Part shown: one piece after another, positions 16,925-26,228 of the stretch | Numbering within the stretch: position 1 is the stretch's first letter | Layout: every line of letters begins with the position of its first letter | NCBI GenBank assembly: GCA_963696655.1 | Contig: CAVOLB010000132.1 | Location: forward strand, 1-64,000 | Direction: 5' to 3' | Length of the DNA: 64,000 nt | DNA from: Hypericibacter sp963696655 | Lineage (GTDB): Bacteria; Pseudomonadota; Alphaproteobacteria; Dongiales; Dongiaceae | Made by a program: the position numbers and the translations under genes | Notes under the pieces: model-generated | The model's database searches: none | The model's input: the letters and a program-made list of their open reading frames with translations, nothing else | Told to the model about the DNA's origin: nothing

Positions 16925-18871
16925 ATGACCGAAAAATCAAAAATCGCCGAGATTCTGCAGGAGCGCGGCCTGCTGCTCCCCGACCTGATCGATCAGGCGC
17001 TGGCCGCCAACGATCGCATCAAGTTCGCTTTCACCTGGCTGCAATCGGCCCGTCGCCAGGCCGACGAGCCCGGCGCGGCGTTCTCCAATCTGGCGACCGA
17101 GCGGATCGCGGCCGGCGTCGGCGATGCCGCCCTCGACACGGGGATCGCGGCCTCGCATCGCAACGGCGAATGCTATGTGATCCCGGGCGCCAAGCGGATC
17201 TTCGCCGCCGTCATCGGCGATGTCGAGGCGATGGCGGCGCCGCTGGCGGCGACCGGCCAATCGGCGCCGTTCGCGCCGCGGGTCGCCGTCTTGCGCCAGC
17301 TGCCCGATCTGTCCGGCGACCGGGTGCCGCTGGATCTCATCTCCGCGGCGACGCGGGCGCGTCGCGAGGCCGGCGATTCCCTGCATCTGCTCGTCATGGA
17401 TCTGCACAAGGCGATCAACCGGCTGCAAGGCGAGCTCGCCGAGGAGGTCATCGACGGCGCCCGCGTCTATCGCATCGACTCCGCGGACCGGCCCCTGATC
17501 CAGGCCTTCATGCGGGGCCTGAACCGGACGGCGCCGCTGAAGTTCGGTCATCCGGGCCTCGGCACCACGGCCACGCGCGCCGGCGCACGGCTCGTGATCC
17601 AGAACGACATCGGCACGACCGATTCCCATGTCCTCATCGCCCATGTCGAAGGGCTCGTCCTCTCGGTCACCTACACTGACGTTCATTCGCGCCGGCTGCG
17701 CTTCTTCCAGCAGCGGCTGCACGGCATTCCGGTGACATGGACCGAGACCCAGGCGCGCCACGTCGCGGGGCTCGAAGAGGACGAGTTCTATCAGACGACC
17801 GGCAGCTTCGCAGCAGCCGACCGGGCCGCGCTCGAGGCCTGCCTGGAGCAGCTTGGCGCCGGCCTCGTCTTCCTGATCGACTGGAACCGGGCGCGCAAGC
17901 GGCTGCGGGCGATCCTTCCCAAGGCGGTAGCGACCGAGCTGCTGCGCTGGGCCGCCGACGAGGAGATCGGCCATCGCGGATTCCTCGTGGCGGGCGGCGA
18001 GAAGCTGGTGTTCCAGGCGCTCGACACCGTGCGCAAGGGGCTGGCACCCTTCGGCATGCCGCTGGTCGAGCTCATCGGCGAGCAGCAGGCGATCGAATTC
18101 ATGCAGGTCGTGCTGCGCGCGACCAGCGAAGGCCTGCGGGCCAAGCGCAACGATGCCGCCATCTTCGAGGAAGTCCGGGCCGATCTCCTGGTGCGGCTCG
18201 AAGCCACCAGCGACCGGCTGCTCGATCTCGTGCTCGATCATGCCGCGCTCACGCTCGACATCGGCGAGCTGGTGCGCGAGACGCTGATGAGGGCCGGCGC
18301 CGGAGAGGGTCCGGACCGGCGGGAGCAGCGCGCCAAGCGGGCCAAGCGCTGGGAAAGCGACGCCGACCGGATCCTGATGCGGGTGCGGGGGCTGATCGAC
18401 CGGCGCGGCGATCCGCCGGCCTGGCGCGGCGTGCTGGAGACCGCCGACGATGCGGCGGATGCGCTCGAGGAGGCCATGTTCCATCTGGCATTGCTGCCCG
18501 AGGCATCGCGCGCCGACGGATCGCCCGGCGACGGCAGTCTCGACCCGCTCGAGCGGCTGGCCGGCCTGGTCGCGGGCGGCATCCAGGGCTATGTGCGGGT
18601 CCTGGCGACGGCCCGCCGGGTCCATCGCGGCTCCAGCCATGAAGACGTGCGCGAGTTTCTCGGCGCGCTGGAGACCGTCCGCACCATGGAGCATGCCACC
18701 GACGAGGTCGAACGCGAAGTCGTGACCGGTCTCATGCGGGGCGAGAACGACGCCAAGCGGGTCTTCCTGCTGGCCGCGGTCGCCGAACAGCTCGAGCAGG
18801 CCGCGGACGCATTGCTTCATGCGAGCCTGATGACGGGCGACTACGCCTTGGGCGAGCGCCTGACGGGCTGA
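16925..18871 (+). CDS. Large DUF47/PhoU-like helical protein of unknown function
   Basis: The product has 648 residues and no confidently recognised catalytic domain. The N-terminal third (residues 1-330) is mixed alpha/beta with a conserved-looking DIGTTDSHVLIAHVEGL and TYTDVHSRRLRFFQQRL. The C-terminal third is helical and resembles DUF47/PhoU-divergent proteins, which are often linked to phosphate handling (FEEVRADLLVRLEATSDRLLDLVLDHA, ESDADRILMRVRGLID, TMEHATDEVEREVVTGLMRGENDAKRVFLLAAVAEQLEQAADALLHASL). The ATG at 16925 is the first with a good fit to the conserved start MTEKSKIAEILQERGLLLPDLIDQAL. It is followed 37 bases later by a truncated PPDK-like gene, so the pair probably forms an operon acting on a phosphorylated substrate. 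Confidence 0.65.
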   Translation: MTEKSKIAEILQERGLLLPDLIDQALAANDRIKFAFTWLQSARRQADEPGAAFSNLATERIAAGVGDAALDTGIAASHRNGECYVIPGAKRIFAAVIGDVEAMAAPLAATGQSAPFAPRVAVLRQLPDLSGDRVPLDLISAATRARREAGDSLHLLVMDLHKAINRLQGELAEEVIDGARVYRIDSADRPLIQAFMRGLNRTAPLKFGHPGLGTTATRAGARLVIQNDIGTTDSHVLIAHVEGLVLSVTYTDVHSRRLRFFQQRLHGIPVTWTETQARHVAGLEEDEFYQTTGSFAAADRAALEACLEQLGAGLVFLIDWNRARKRLRAILPKAVATELLRWAADEEIGHRGFLVAGGEKLVFQALDTVRKGLAPFGMPLVELIGEQQAIEFMQVVLRATSEGLRAKRNDAAIFEEVRADLLVRLEATSDRLLDLVLDHAALTLDIGELVRETLMRAGAGEGPDRREQRAKRAKRWESDADRILMRVRGLIDRRGDPPAWRGVLETADDAADALEEAMFHLALLPEASRADGSPGDGSLDPLERLAGLVAGGIQGYVRVLATARRVHRGSSHEDVREFLGALETVRTMEHATDEVEREVVTGLMRGENDAKRVFLLAAVAEQLEQAADALLHASLMTGDYALGERLTG

Positions 18872-18908
18872 GGCGAACCGGCACCGCATTGAATCAAGGA
18901 GCATGTCG

Positions 18909-20654
18909 ATGACGCCAGACAAGAAAGAACCGCGCGTCTTCTCGATCGGACGCGACAGGCCGGCACCGGCGGAGACGCTGCTGCCGGCGGTGGGCAACAA
19001 GGCGTTCAACCTCATGCGCCTCGCGGCGCTGGGTTTGCCGGTGCCGCCGGGGTTCGTGCTCTCCACCGATTTCTGCCAGGGCTTCATCGCCGCCGGCCGC
19101 CGCCTGCCGGCCAAGCTCCCCGAGCTGCTCGCCAGGGAGATCCGGCAGGTCGAGAAGGCCTCGGGACTCCTCTTCGGCGATCAGCACCGCCCGCTGCTGG
19201 TCTCGGTGCGCTCCGGCGCCGTGGTGTCGATGCCGGGCATGATGGATACGCTGCTCAATATCGGTCTCTCCGACCGGACCCTGCCGGGGTTCATCGGTCT
19301 CACCGGCAATCCGCGCCTCGCCTGGGATTGCTATCGCCGCCTGATCCAGTCCTTTGCCGAGACGGCGCATGGTGTCGCGGCGGCTCCCTTCGATGCCGCG
19401 GTGGCCGAGGCGCTCGGTCATGCCGGCGTGGCGGCCCTGACCGAGCTCGACACGCTGTCCCTCCGCCAGCTCGTGCGCAACCTGCTGGAGGTCTATGCCG
19501 ACGAGGTCGGCGATCCGTTCCCGCAGTCGCCGTCCGAGCAGCTCGAAGCCGCGGTGGGAGCGGTGTTCCGATCCTGGGAGAGCCCGCGGGCCATCGAATA
19601 TCGCCGTCTCAACGGACTCGATGGCCTGGCCGGCACCGCCGTGACGGTGCAGCGCATGGTGTTCGGCAATGCCGGCGGCCAGTCGGGAGCGGGTGTCGGA
19701 TTCACCCGCGATCCCGCCTCCGGCGAGAAGAAGCTCTATCTCGACTTCGCGGCCAACGCGCAGGGCGAAGACGTCGTCTCCGGACGCTGCGGTCTCACCC
19801 GGGCCGACGGTCTCGAGCGCCTCATGCCGACCCTCTATGGCGAGCTGGTGGACATCGTGCGCCGGCTGGAGGCGGCGTTTCTCGATGTGCAGGATTTCGA
19901 GTTCACGATCGAGGATGGCCGCCTCTTCCTGCTGCAGACGCGCAATGCCAAGCGCACGCCCTGGGCGGCCTTGCGAATCGCCGTCGATCTCGCCGAGGAG
20001 GGGCTGATCTCGACCGAGACGGCATTGACGCGATTGGCCAAGGTCGACCTCCCCAAGCTGGTGCGCCGGCGCGTGCGGGCCGAGCAGGCGCCGCTGGGGC
20101 GGGGCGTGCCGGCAAGCCTTGGCGTGGCCTCGGGACCGATCGCGCTGTCGAGCGCCTCGGCGGAGCTGTTCGCCAAGGCAGGAAGGGCGCCCATTCTCGT
20201 GCGGGAAGATACGGCCACCACCGACATCGCCGGCATGGCGGTGGCCGCGGGAATTCTGACGGCGCGGGGCGGGCGCACCTCGCATGCCGCCGTGGTGGCC
20301 CGGCAGCTGGACAAGGTCTGCCTGGTGGGCTGCGAGGCCCTGACGGTGGCGGCCGATGGCAGGGAATGCAGGATCGCCGGCCGCGATCTGCTCGAAGGGG
20401 ACATGCTCACGCTCGATGGCGAAGGGGGTGCCATCTATGCGGGCGAAGTCGCGGCGATCGAGGAGCGTCCTACGGCCGCCCTCGCCAAGATCGCGGCCTG
20501 GCGCGCGGCGGCGGATCAGGGCCAGTCGCCCCCTGTGTCGACGCCAGCCCATCAGTCTTCGGCCCTGCTGATCGCTGCGCCGCCGCTGCGCCCGGCCTTG
20601 CCGCCGGCGGCTCTATCCGCGGCGGACGAGACCCTGTCGAACCGGCGGGCTTGA
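18909..20654 (+). CDS. PPDK-like protein lacking the PEP/pyruvate-binding barrel
   Basis: The product has about 581 residues against about 880 for full pyruvate, phosphate dikinase. An ATP-grasp-type nucleotide-binding region (residues about 25-345) is followed by the swivelling phosphohistidine domain with TARGGRTSHAAVVAR, in which His459 is the phosphorylated residue. The protein then ends in a Pro/Ala-rich tail, and the C-terminal TIM barrel that binds PEP and pyruvate is absent. It therefore cannot catalyse the complete PPDK reaction alone. It could transfer phosphate from ATP via His459 to another partner, possibly the DUF47-like protein upstream. The ATG at 18909 is preferred because AAGGAG lies 7 bases upstream. 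The ATG at 18903 is too close to it. Confidence 0.85.
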   Translation: MTPDKKEPRVFSIGRDRPAPAETLLPAVGNKAFNLMRLAALGLPVPPGFVLSTDFCQGFIAAGRRLPAKLPELLAREIRQVEKASGLLFGDQHRPLLVSVRSGAVVSMPGMMDTLLNIGLSDRTLPGFIGLTGNPRLAWDCYRRLIQSFAETAHGVAAAPFDAAVAEALGHAGVAALTELDTLSLRQLVRNLLEVYADEVGDPFPQSPSEQLEAAVGAVFRSWESPRAIEYRRLNGLDGLAGTAVTVQRMVFGNAGGQSGAGVGFTRDPASGEKKLYLDFAANAQGEDVVSGRCGLTRADGLERLMPTLYGELVDIVRRLEAAFLDVQDFEFTIEDGRLFLLQTRNAKRTPWAALRIAVDLAEEGLISTETALTRLAKVDLPKLVRRRVRAEQAPLGRGVPASLGVASGPIALSSASAELFAKAGRAPILVREDTATTDIAGMAVAAGILTARGGRTSHAAVVARQLDKVCLVGCEALTVAADGRECRIAGRDLLEGDMLTLDGEGGAIYAGEVAAIEERPTAALAKIAAWRAAADQGQSPPVSTPAHQSSALLIAAPPLRPALPPAALSAADETLSNRRA

Positions 20655-20671
20655 TCGGAGGACGCCCCTCC

Positions 20672-22529
20672 TCACCGTTGCAGGACGTAGGTCCCTGGCG
20701 CGGCACCCAGGGACGGCAGTCCCAGGTCGGGTCTTCCGGCCCGAGGCGGATCCACGGCCTCGGGCGAGCTGCCCGCCGTCAGCCATGTCGACCAGACCGG
20801 CCACCAGGATCCATCGCGGGGCTGGGCCTGGGGCAGCCAGGCATCGGGCGAGAGATAGCGGTCGCCCGGCGCTCTCCGGCCGAAGCGGAAATGCCGCCCG
20901 GGATGGCCGGGCTCGGACACGATCCCGGCATTGTGGCCGCCGCTGGTGAGGACGAAGGTCGCGTCGTTGTCGGTGAAGAGGTGGATCTTGTAGACCGAGC
21001 GCCAGGGTGCGATATGGTCGGTCTCGGTGCCGACGACGAACATCGGCACCCGGATATCCTTGAGCGCGATGACGCGGCCGGCGACGGCGTAGCGCCCTGC
21101 CGTCAGCCGGTTCTCCAGGAACAGGCCGCGAAGATAGTCCGAATGCATCCGATAGGGCATGCGGGTCTGATCGGCGTTCCAGGCCATCAGGTCGATCATC
21201 CCATCACGGTCGCCCAGCACATATTCGCGAATCATCTTCGACCAGACCAGATCGTCGGAACGCAGCGCCTGAAAGGCGCCGGTCATCTGCTGCGTGTCGA
21301 GGACGCCCTGTTCCCACATCAGGTCCTCGAGGAAGGCGATCTGGCTCTCGTCGACGAACAGCATCAGCTCGCCCGCCTCGGTGAAGTCGGTCTGCCCGGC
21401 GAGCAGCGTCAGCGAGGCGAGCCGGTCGTCGCCGTCGCGCGCCATCGCCGCCGCCGCGATCGCGGCGAGCGTCCCGCCGAGACAATAGCCGGCAAGGTGC
21501 ACCTTCGAGCCCGGCAGGAGTCGGGACACGATGTCGAGCGCGGCCATCGCGCCTTTCGTGCGATAGTCGTCGAAGGAGAGGTCCCGGTCATCGGCGACGG
21601 GATTGCGCCAGGAAACGATGAAGACGGTATGCCCCTGCGCCACCAGGTAGCGCACCATCGAGTTCTGCGGCCGCAGATCGAGAATGTAATATTTCATGAT
21701 CCAGGCCGGGAGAATCAGCACGGGCTCGGCCCGGACCTTGTCCGTCGTCGGCGCATACTGGATGAGTTCCATCAGCTCGTTGCGATAGACCACCTGGCCT
21801 TCGGTGACGGCGAGATCGCGGCCCACCGCGAATCCCTCCGGGGCTTCCGGGCGCTCGCTCGCGGCCCTGCGGGTCCAGTCATCCAGAAAGTTCATGGCGC
21901 CGCGCACCAGGTTCTTTCCGCCCTCGTCGCGGATGCGCTTCAGGATGACGGGGTTGAGGAACGGGTTGTTCGAAGGGGAGAGCAGATCGAGCGCCTGGTG
22001 GGCCATGAAGGCGACGCGGGCAGCATGGTTCGCCGACATGCCGCGCACCTGCCGGGTCGCGAGCCGCCAATAATCCTCCAGCGCCAGGAAAGGACTGCGC
22101 ATAGAGATCGAAGGGGGGCTGCTGCCATTCGGGCGCGTCGAAGCGCCGGTCGCCGGCGCGGGGGCGAAAGGGAAGCTTCGCCGCGGCGTCGGTGGAGAAC
22201 GGGATCGCGTGGCGCGCGAGACGGGCGAGGCTGGTCCCGGCCGTCAGCGCCAGCTCCAGCTGGCGACCTGGCGCGCGCAGCAGATGCGTGGCCCAGTCGA
22301 ACCAGGCGGCCGCCATCGCGTTCGGCGAGACGCCCTGGGTGAACCGCCCCATGGCGGCACGCGCCATCCGGTCCATGGTGTCGAAGCCGAAGCCGTCGAA
22401 GACATCGGCTGGGGTCAGGGACGCGGCATGGCGATCGGGGGGGCGGGGCGAATGCGGCCTGTCGTACGGCTCTGCCGCCGTGCCTGTCTTGCTCTCGGCG
22501 CCGCGTTCGTCCACTGCAATGTCGTCCAT
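20672..22529 (-). pseudogene. phaC: Class I PHA synthase (phaC) with a single-base frameshift
   Basis: Poly-3-hydroxyalkanoate synthase polymerises hydroxyacyl-CoA into storage granules. The minus strand encodes a full-length class I PhaC of about 620 residues split into two frames. The N-terminal part runs from 22529 to about 22090 and ends ...PPFDLYAQSF. The rest continues FLALEDYWRLATRQVRG in another frame. An extra base in the AAA run at 22089-22091 accounts for the shift. The C-terminal part keeps the lipase-like box GYCLGGT with the catalytic Cys, TDHIAPW with the Asp and SGGHNAGIVSEPGH with the His. This is either a recent inactivation or a sequencing error. It is convergent with the PPDK-like gene, ending 18 bases from it. 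The ATG at 22529 has a better-spaced ribosome site than the one at 22535. Confidence 0.9.
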
Positions 22530-22717
22530 CCGCATCCCCGCAATCCCACTCGATCGGCGGTTGGCATGCTATGGCGTGCAGGTCACAGTTCCATGAAGGT
22601 TTGGCGTCGCAACGTCGGGCGCCGATGGCCAAGCCTAGGAAAAGCGACATATCTTTCTCGCAAGCGCAGGATGGCAAGGCGCGTTCTCGCCTTGCAGAGC
22701 GCGAAGGGGGATCTTGC

Positions 22718-23560
22718 GTGAGGACATGGCCGAAAGACGAAGCCGCGATACCGGCGGAAGCGAGTCGCCTCGAGCCCGATGCGCTCGAGGTCGTGGCGCC
22801 CGCCAGGATTGCGCAACTGGTGGAGGAGGTCGGCGTCAGGAAAGCCGGGCTGCCTCTCATTCCGACATTGACGCTCGGCATTCTCGCCGGCGCGTTCATC
22901 GCGTTCGGCGCGATGTTCTACACCGTTGCCGTCACCGGCAGCGAGCTGGGCTTCGGCCCGACCAGGCTGCTGGGTGGCCTTGCCTTCTCGCTCGGCCTGA
23001 TCCTCGTCGTCATCGGCGGTGCCGAGCTCTTTACCGGCAACAGCCTGATCGTCATGGCCTGGGCCGACCGGCGCGTCGGGACCGCCGCGCTGCTGCGGAA
23101 CTGGACCCTCGTCTATGTCGGCAATCTGATCGGGGCGCTGGCGACGGCGCTCCTCGTTCATCTGTCGGGCGTGCTCTCGCTCGGCGGCGGGACGGTGGCG
23201 GCCACGGCCGAAGCGATCGCCCAAGCCAAGATTGCGCTCACGCCCCTGGAATCCTTCGTTCGCGGCATCCTCTGCAACACGCTGGTATGCCTCGCGGTCT
23301 GGATGTGCTTCGGGGCCCGCACCGCCGCCGGCAAGATCCTCGCGATCCTGTTTCCGATCACGGCCTTCGTGGCGCTGGGTTTCGAGCACTCCGTCGCCAA
23401 CATGTATCTGATCCCGGTCGCCGCGCTGGAGGCCAAGGGAACGATCGGCGTCATGGATGTCCTCGCCAACCTGGTTCCCGTGACGCTGGGCAATATCGTC
23501 GGCGGAGGAATTCTCGTCGCCCTGGTCTATTGGCTCATCTATCTCCGGAAGGATCACTGA
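22718..23560 (+). CDS. Formate/nitrite transporter family channel
   Basis: The product is a 280-residue FNT-family membrane channel, of the FocA/NirC type, which passes small monovalent anions such as formate or nitrite. Six hydrophobic segments are visible (TLTLGILAGAFIAFGAMFYTVAV, LLGGLAFSLGLILVVIGGAELFTGN, WTLVYVGNLIGALATALLV, FVRGILCNTLVCLAVWMCFGAR, ILAILFPITAFVALGFEHSVANMYLI, NLVPVTLGNIVGGGILVALVYWLIYL). The signatures GAELFTGNSLI, GILCNTLVCLAVW and FEHSVANMY, which contains the central pore His, are typical. GTG at 22718 is chosen as start because GAAGGGGG lies eight bases upstream. With a nitrate reductase cluster 6 kb away, nitrite export or uptake is the likeliest job. Confidence 0.9.
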   Translation: MRTWPKDEAAIPAEASRLEPDALEVVAPARIAQLVEEVGVRKAGLPLIPTLTLGILAGAFIAFGAMFYTVAVTGSELGFGPTRLLGGLAFSLGLILVVIGGAELFTGNSLIVMAWADRRVGTAALLRNWTLVYVGNLIGALATALLVHLSGVLSLGGGTVAATAEAIAQAKIALTPLESFVRGILCNTLVCLAVWMCFGARTAAGKILAILFPITAFVALGFEHSVANMYLIPVAALEAKGTIGVMDVLANLVPVTLGNIVGGGILVALVYWLIYLRKDH

Positions 23561-23611
23561 GGCGAAATCGGCGGTCCGGCGGCGGCAAGTCCGCGATCTT
23601 CGGCGCGATCG

Positions 23612-24673
23612 TCACCGCCCATACCTCGTCTTCGGTCGCGCCGCCCAGAGCGCCCTCGCTTGCTCCAGCGCCGCTTCCTGCGTCGGCGCGCGGCCCGTCA
23701 GCTTGAGCGCGATCGCGACCGTCCCGATCACGGCGGCCGTCGGTCCCGCGGGCGCCGCCTCGCCGCGCCAGAGCGCCAGTACGGCCTTGGGATCGAGCGG
23801 CTCGTCGCGCCAGCCATGGCGCTCGCCCGCGAGCAAAGGCGGCCAGGTCTCCTCGGTCAAGGTTTCGCCTTCCACCAGCCCGACGCGGCAGGGTTTTTCC
23901 GGATTGATCTGGGCCTCGCCGCCGCCGCCCTTGAAGATCGCGGCCTTGGGTTGCTTCAGGAACCGCGCCGCTTCCTGGTGGGTGACGATATAGGTCGGGT
24001 GGAACACGCCCTGGAGCTGGGCCGGTGCTCCCAGCGGATTGAGCTCGCGGCAGAAGCTGTTGGCAGGCGTGCGCAGGCCCAGCACGGGCCGCATGGCGAA
24101 GAGCCGCAGCAGCGGCGGGCAGAAGCGCTCGACCGGCAGATAGGCGAAACGCTCGCGCTGGATGCGCCGGGTCGCGTCCTCGACCGAGCCCGAGGCCTCG
24201 ATGCCCAGCGCCTGGAGCACGCGCGGCGTGGTCGCCTCGCCCACGCCGGCCAGGCCATGCATCGCGATCCTGACGCCCTGTTCGGCCAGCAGCAGCGCGC
24301 TGAGAATGAAATAGGGGAGCTGCTTATGCCGGTCGGCATAGGAGGGCCAGTCGATCTCGGCCGCCGGCTCGTCCGGCAGCCTCCACCAGCGCTGCGCGGC
24401 GCGCACGAATCCGGCCAGCTCTTCGGGCGTTTCCTTGCGATAGCGCAGTAGCAGGAAGAGCGCGCCGATCTGCATCGGCTCGGCGCTGCCGGCGAGGATC
24501 GCCGTCATCGCCTCCTCGGCCTCGTCGAGGTTGAGCGAGCGCGACAGGGTCGGCCCGCGTCCGACCAGCCGGAGGAACTTGGCGAAGGGATGCAGGCTGT
24601 CGACCGGGGCGCTCTCGTCGCCGGAATCGCCGTCGCCGCGCTCGTTCCGGTCCTGTCTCTTGTCGTCATCCAT
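23612..24673 (-). CDS. TrpD2-like / YbiB family glycosyl-transferase-type protein
   Basis: The product is a 353-residue member of the anthranilate-phosphoribosyltransferase-like family (nucleoside phosphorylase type III fold; YbiB/TrpD2 group). YbiB-like proteins bind nucleic acids rather than make tryptophan. Typical features are the helical N-terminal domain (HPFAKFLRLVGRGPTLSRSLNLDEAEEAMTAILAG, EPMQIGALFLLLRYRKETPEELAGFV) and GVRIAMHGLAGVGEATTPRVLQALGI. NPLGAPAQLQGVFHPTYIV and FKGGGGEAQINPEKPCRV follow. The canonical GTGGD phosphate loop of TrpD is not present. Genes of this type often occur with nitrate assimilation genes in Alphaproteobacteria. A decayed 3' copy is at 10919-11026. Confidence 0.83.
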   Translation of the reverse strand: MDDDKRQDRNERGDGDSGDESAPVDSLHPFAKFLRLVGRGPTLSRSLNLDEAEEAMTAILAGSAEPMQIGALFLLLRYRKETPEELAGFVRAAQRWWRLPDEPAAEIDWPSYADRHKQLPYFILSALLLAEQGVRIAMHGLAGVGEATTPRVLQALGIEASGSVEDATRRIQRERFAYLPVERFCPPLLRLFAMRPVLGLRTPANSFCRELNPLGAPAQLQGVFHPTYIVTHQEAARFLKQPKAAIFKGGGGEAQINPEKPCRVGLVEGETLTEETWPPLLAGERHGWRDEPLDPKAVLALWRGEAAPAGPTAAVIGTVAIALKLTGRAPTQEAALEQARALWAARPKTRYGR

Positions 24674-24798
24674 CGTTCGCCGTCTTTCCCGATCCTTCGT
24701 CGCGAGGGCGCTCCCCTCACGGGTGTCCCGGCTTGCCCGACATGATCGGCTCGCCTAGGCTCGGGCGCGATCGACGTCGAGGGGAAGGATAACCTAGT

Positions 24799-25968
24799 AT
24801 GCAGCCGAGGCACGCGAAGCGTATCACGCCGCTCAATTGGGATCAGCCCGGCCATGCCGCCTGGTCCTTCAGCCATATGCGCCGCCTGTTCCCGACCGCA
24901 CCCGTGGCGCGGGGGGCCGGTCCGGTCGCGGTCCTGCCGCAGGCTTCCCAGGATCTCGACCGCCTGCCGCTGGGGCGCGACGACGGGTCGAACATCACGC
25001 TGCTCGATTTCCTGCGCGCCAGCGACACCAACGGCTTCATCGTCCTCCATCGCGGCCGCGTGGTCTATGAGCGCTATTTCAACGGGCTCGAGCCCGAGGA
25101 CGCGCATCTGGCCATGTCGGTCTCCAAGTCGGTGGCGGGCGACCTCATGGGCATCCTGGTGGCCGAGGAGCGGATCGATCCGGGGGCACCCGTTGCGCAA
25201 TACATCCCGGACCTGAAATCGACCGGCTACGCCGACGCCACGATCCAGCATGTGCTCGACATGCAGACCGGCGTGCGTTTTGTTGAAGATTATTACGATC
25301 TCGATTCCGATGCCTTCAAGATCGACATCGCCTGCGGCTGGAAGCCGTCGCGCAAGGCCGACGATCCGGTCTCGCTCTATGACATGATCCGCGCGATCAA
25401 GCCGGAACGCGCCCATGGCGAATCCTTCACCTACCGCTCGGCAGACACCGATCTTCTCGGCTGGCTGATGGAGACGGTGACGGGAACGGATCTGGCCGAC
25501 CTGCTCTCGGACCGGCTCTGGTCGAAGCTCGGCACCGAGCATGACGCCTATTACGCGCTCGACAAGGTGGGGACGGCGCTGGCCGATGGCGGCTTCTGCG
25601 CCTCCTTGCGCGATTTCGCGCGCTTCGGGCAGATGCATTTGGATCAGGGCCTCTTCAACGGCCGCCAGATCGTTCCGGCCGACTGGGTCCGGCACACCCG
25701 GCGCGGCGATCCGAGCAAGTTCCGCGGCGAGCCCTACAAAACCCAGATGCCCAAGGGCGCCTATTCTCATCAATGGTGGATCCGCGACAGCCATACCGGC
25801 GTCCAGCTCGCGCGCGGCATCTTCGGCCAGATGATCTATCTCGACCCGCCCAACGAGATGGTGGCGGTCAAGCTCTCGACCTGGCCCAAGCCCACCATGC
25901 CCGAGATGATTGTCGAGACCCTGCGCGCCCTCGACACCATCGCCGCCTGGGTCACGCAGGACGGGTGA
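24799..25968 (+). CDS. Serine hydrolase of the beta-lactamase class C / NylB type
   Basis: The product is a 389-residue DD-peptidase-fold serine hydrolase. The nucleophile motif SxxK is S107-V-S-K110 and the Tyr element is Y212-R-S. These numbers and the overall length are almost those of 6-aminohexanoate-dimer hydrolase (NylB: Ser112, Lys115, Tyr215). The C-terminal region has SHQWWIRDSHTGVQLARGIFGQMIYLDP, close to the conserved end of this group. No convincing signal peptide is seen, so a cytosolic esterase or amidase is more likely than a true beta-lactamase. The substrate is unknown. It stands alone and is followed by repeat-rich intergenic DNA and an IS element. Confidence 0.87.
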   Translation: MQPRHAKRITPLNWDQPGHAAWSFSHMRRLFPTAPVARGAGPVAVLPQASQDLDRLPLGRDDGSNITLLDFLRASDTNGFIVLHRGRVVYERYFNGLEPEDAHLAMSVSKSVAGDLMGILVAEERIDPGAPVAQYIPDLKSTGYADATIQHVLDMQTGVRFVEDYYDLDSDAFKIDIACGWKPSRKADDPVSLYDMIRAIKPERAHGESFTYRSADTDLLGWLMETVTGTDLADLLSDRLWSKLGTEHDAYYALDKVGTALADGGFCASLRDFARFGQMHLDQGLFNGRQIVPADWVRHTRRGDPSKFRGEPYKTQMPKGAYSHQWWIRDSHTGVQLARGIFGQMIYLDPPNEMVAVKLSTWPKPTMPEMIVETLRALDTIAAWVTQDG

Positions 25969-26022
25969 TCTGCGGAACGGCTGACGGGCAGCCGTCCGCC
26001 ATCACCGGGCTCGTCCTCTTTC

Positions 26023-26057
26023 CTGTCATGCCCGGGCTCGACCCACGGCTGTCCGGT
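26023..26057 (+). repeat. Dispersed palindromic element, GTCATGCCCGGGCT type
   Basis: The segment contains CCACGGCTGTCCGGTT, which recurs inverted as AACCGGACAGCCGTGG at 27533-27550, on the far side of the IS. Such elements are common between genes in Alphaproteobacteria. Confidence 0.65.
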
Positions 26058-26094
26058 TGACGGCGCTCAGTAAGACTTTCGTTGCTCCGCTTTC

Positions 26095-26228
26095 TTCCCC
26101 TCCCCCCTTGAGGGGGAGGCTGGGGTGGGGGGTAGCCACGAACTCGATGCTCGCCAGGCTCGTGTGGCGCAAGGCTCCGTCGTCATCGCGTTCTTCGATC
26201 ACCCCCCACCCTAACCTCCCCCTCAAGG
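26095..26228. repeat. REP-like palindrome pair, CCCCCTTGAGGGGG type
   Basis: A forward unit at 26095-26133 and an inverted unit at 26199-26228 could fold into one long hairpin. Related units occur near 40014, 42451 and 46221. The second unit is interrupted by the ISAs1-family element. Confidence 0.8.

Noticed and set aside
19328..22342. A 1004-codon plus-strand open frame across the PPDK-like and phaC genes
   Set aside because: It runs out of frame through one good gene and antisense through another, which is a codon-bias shadow.
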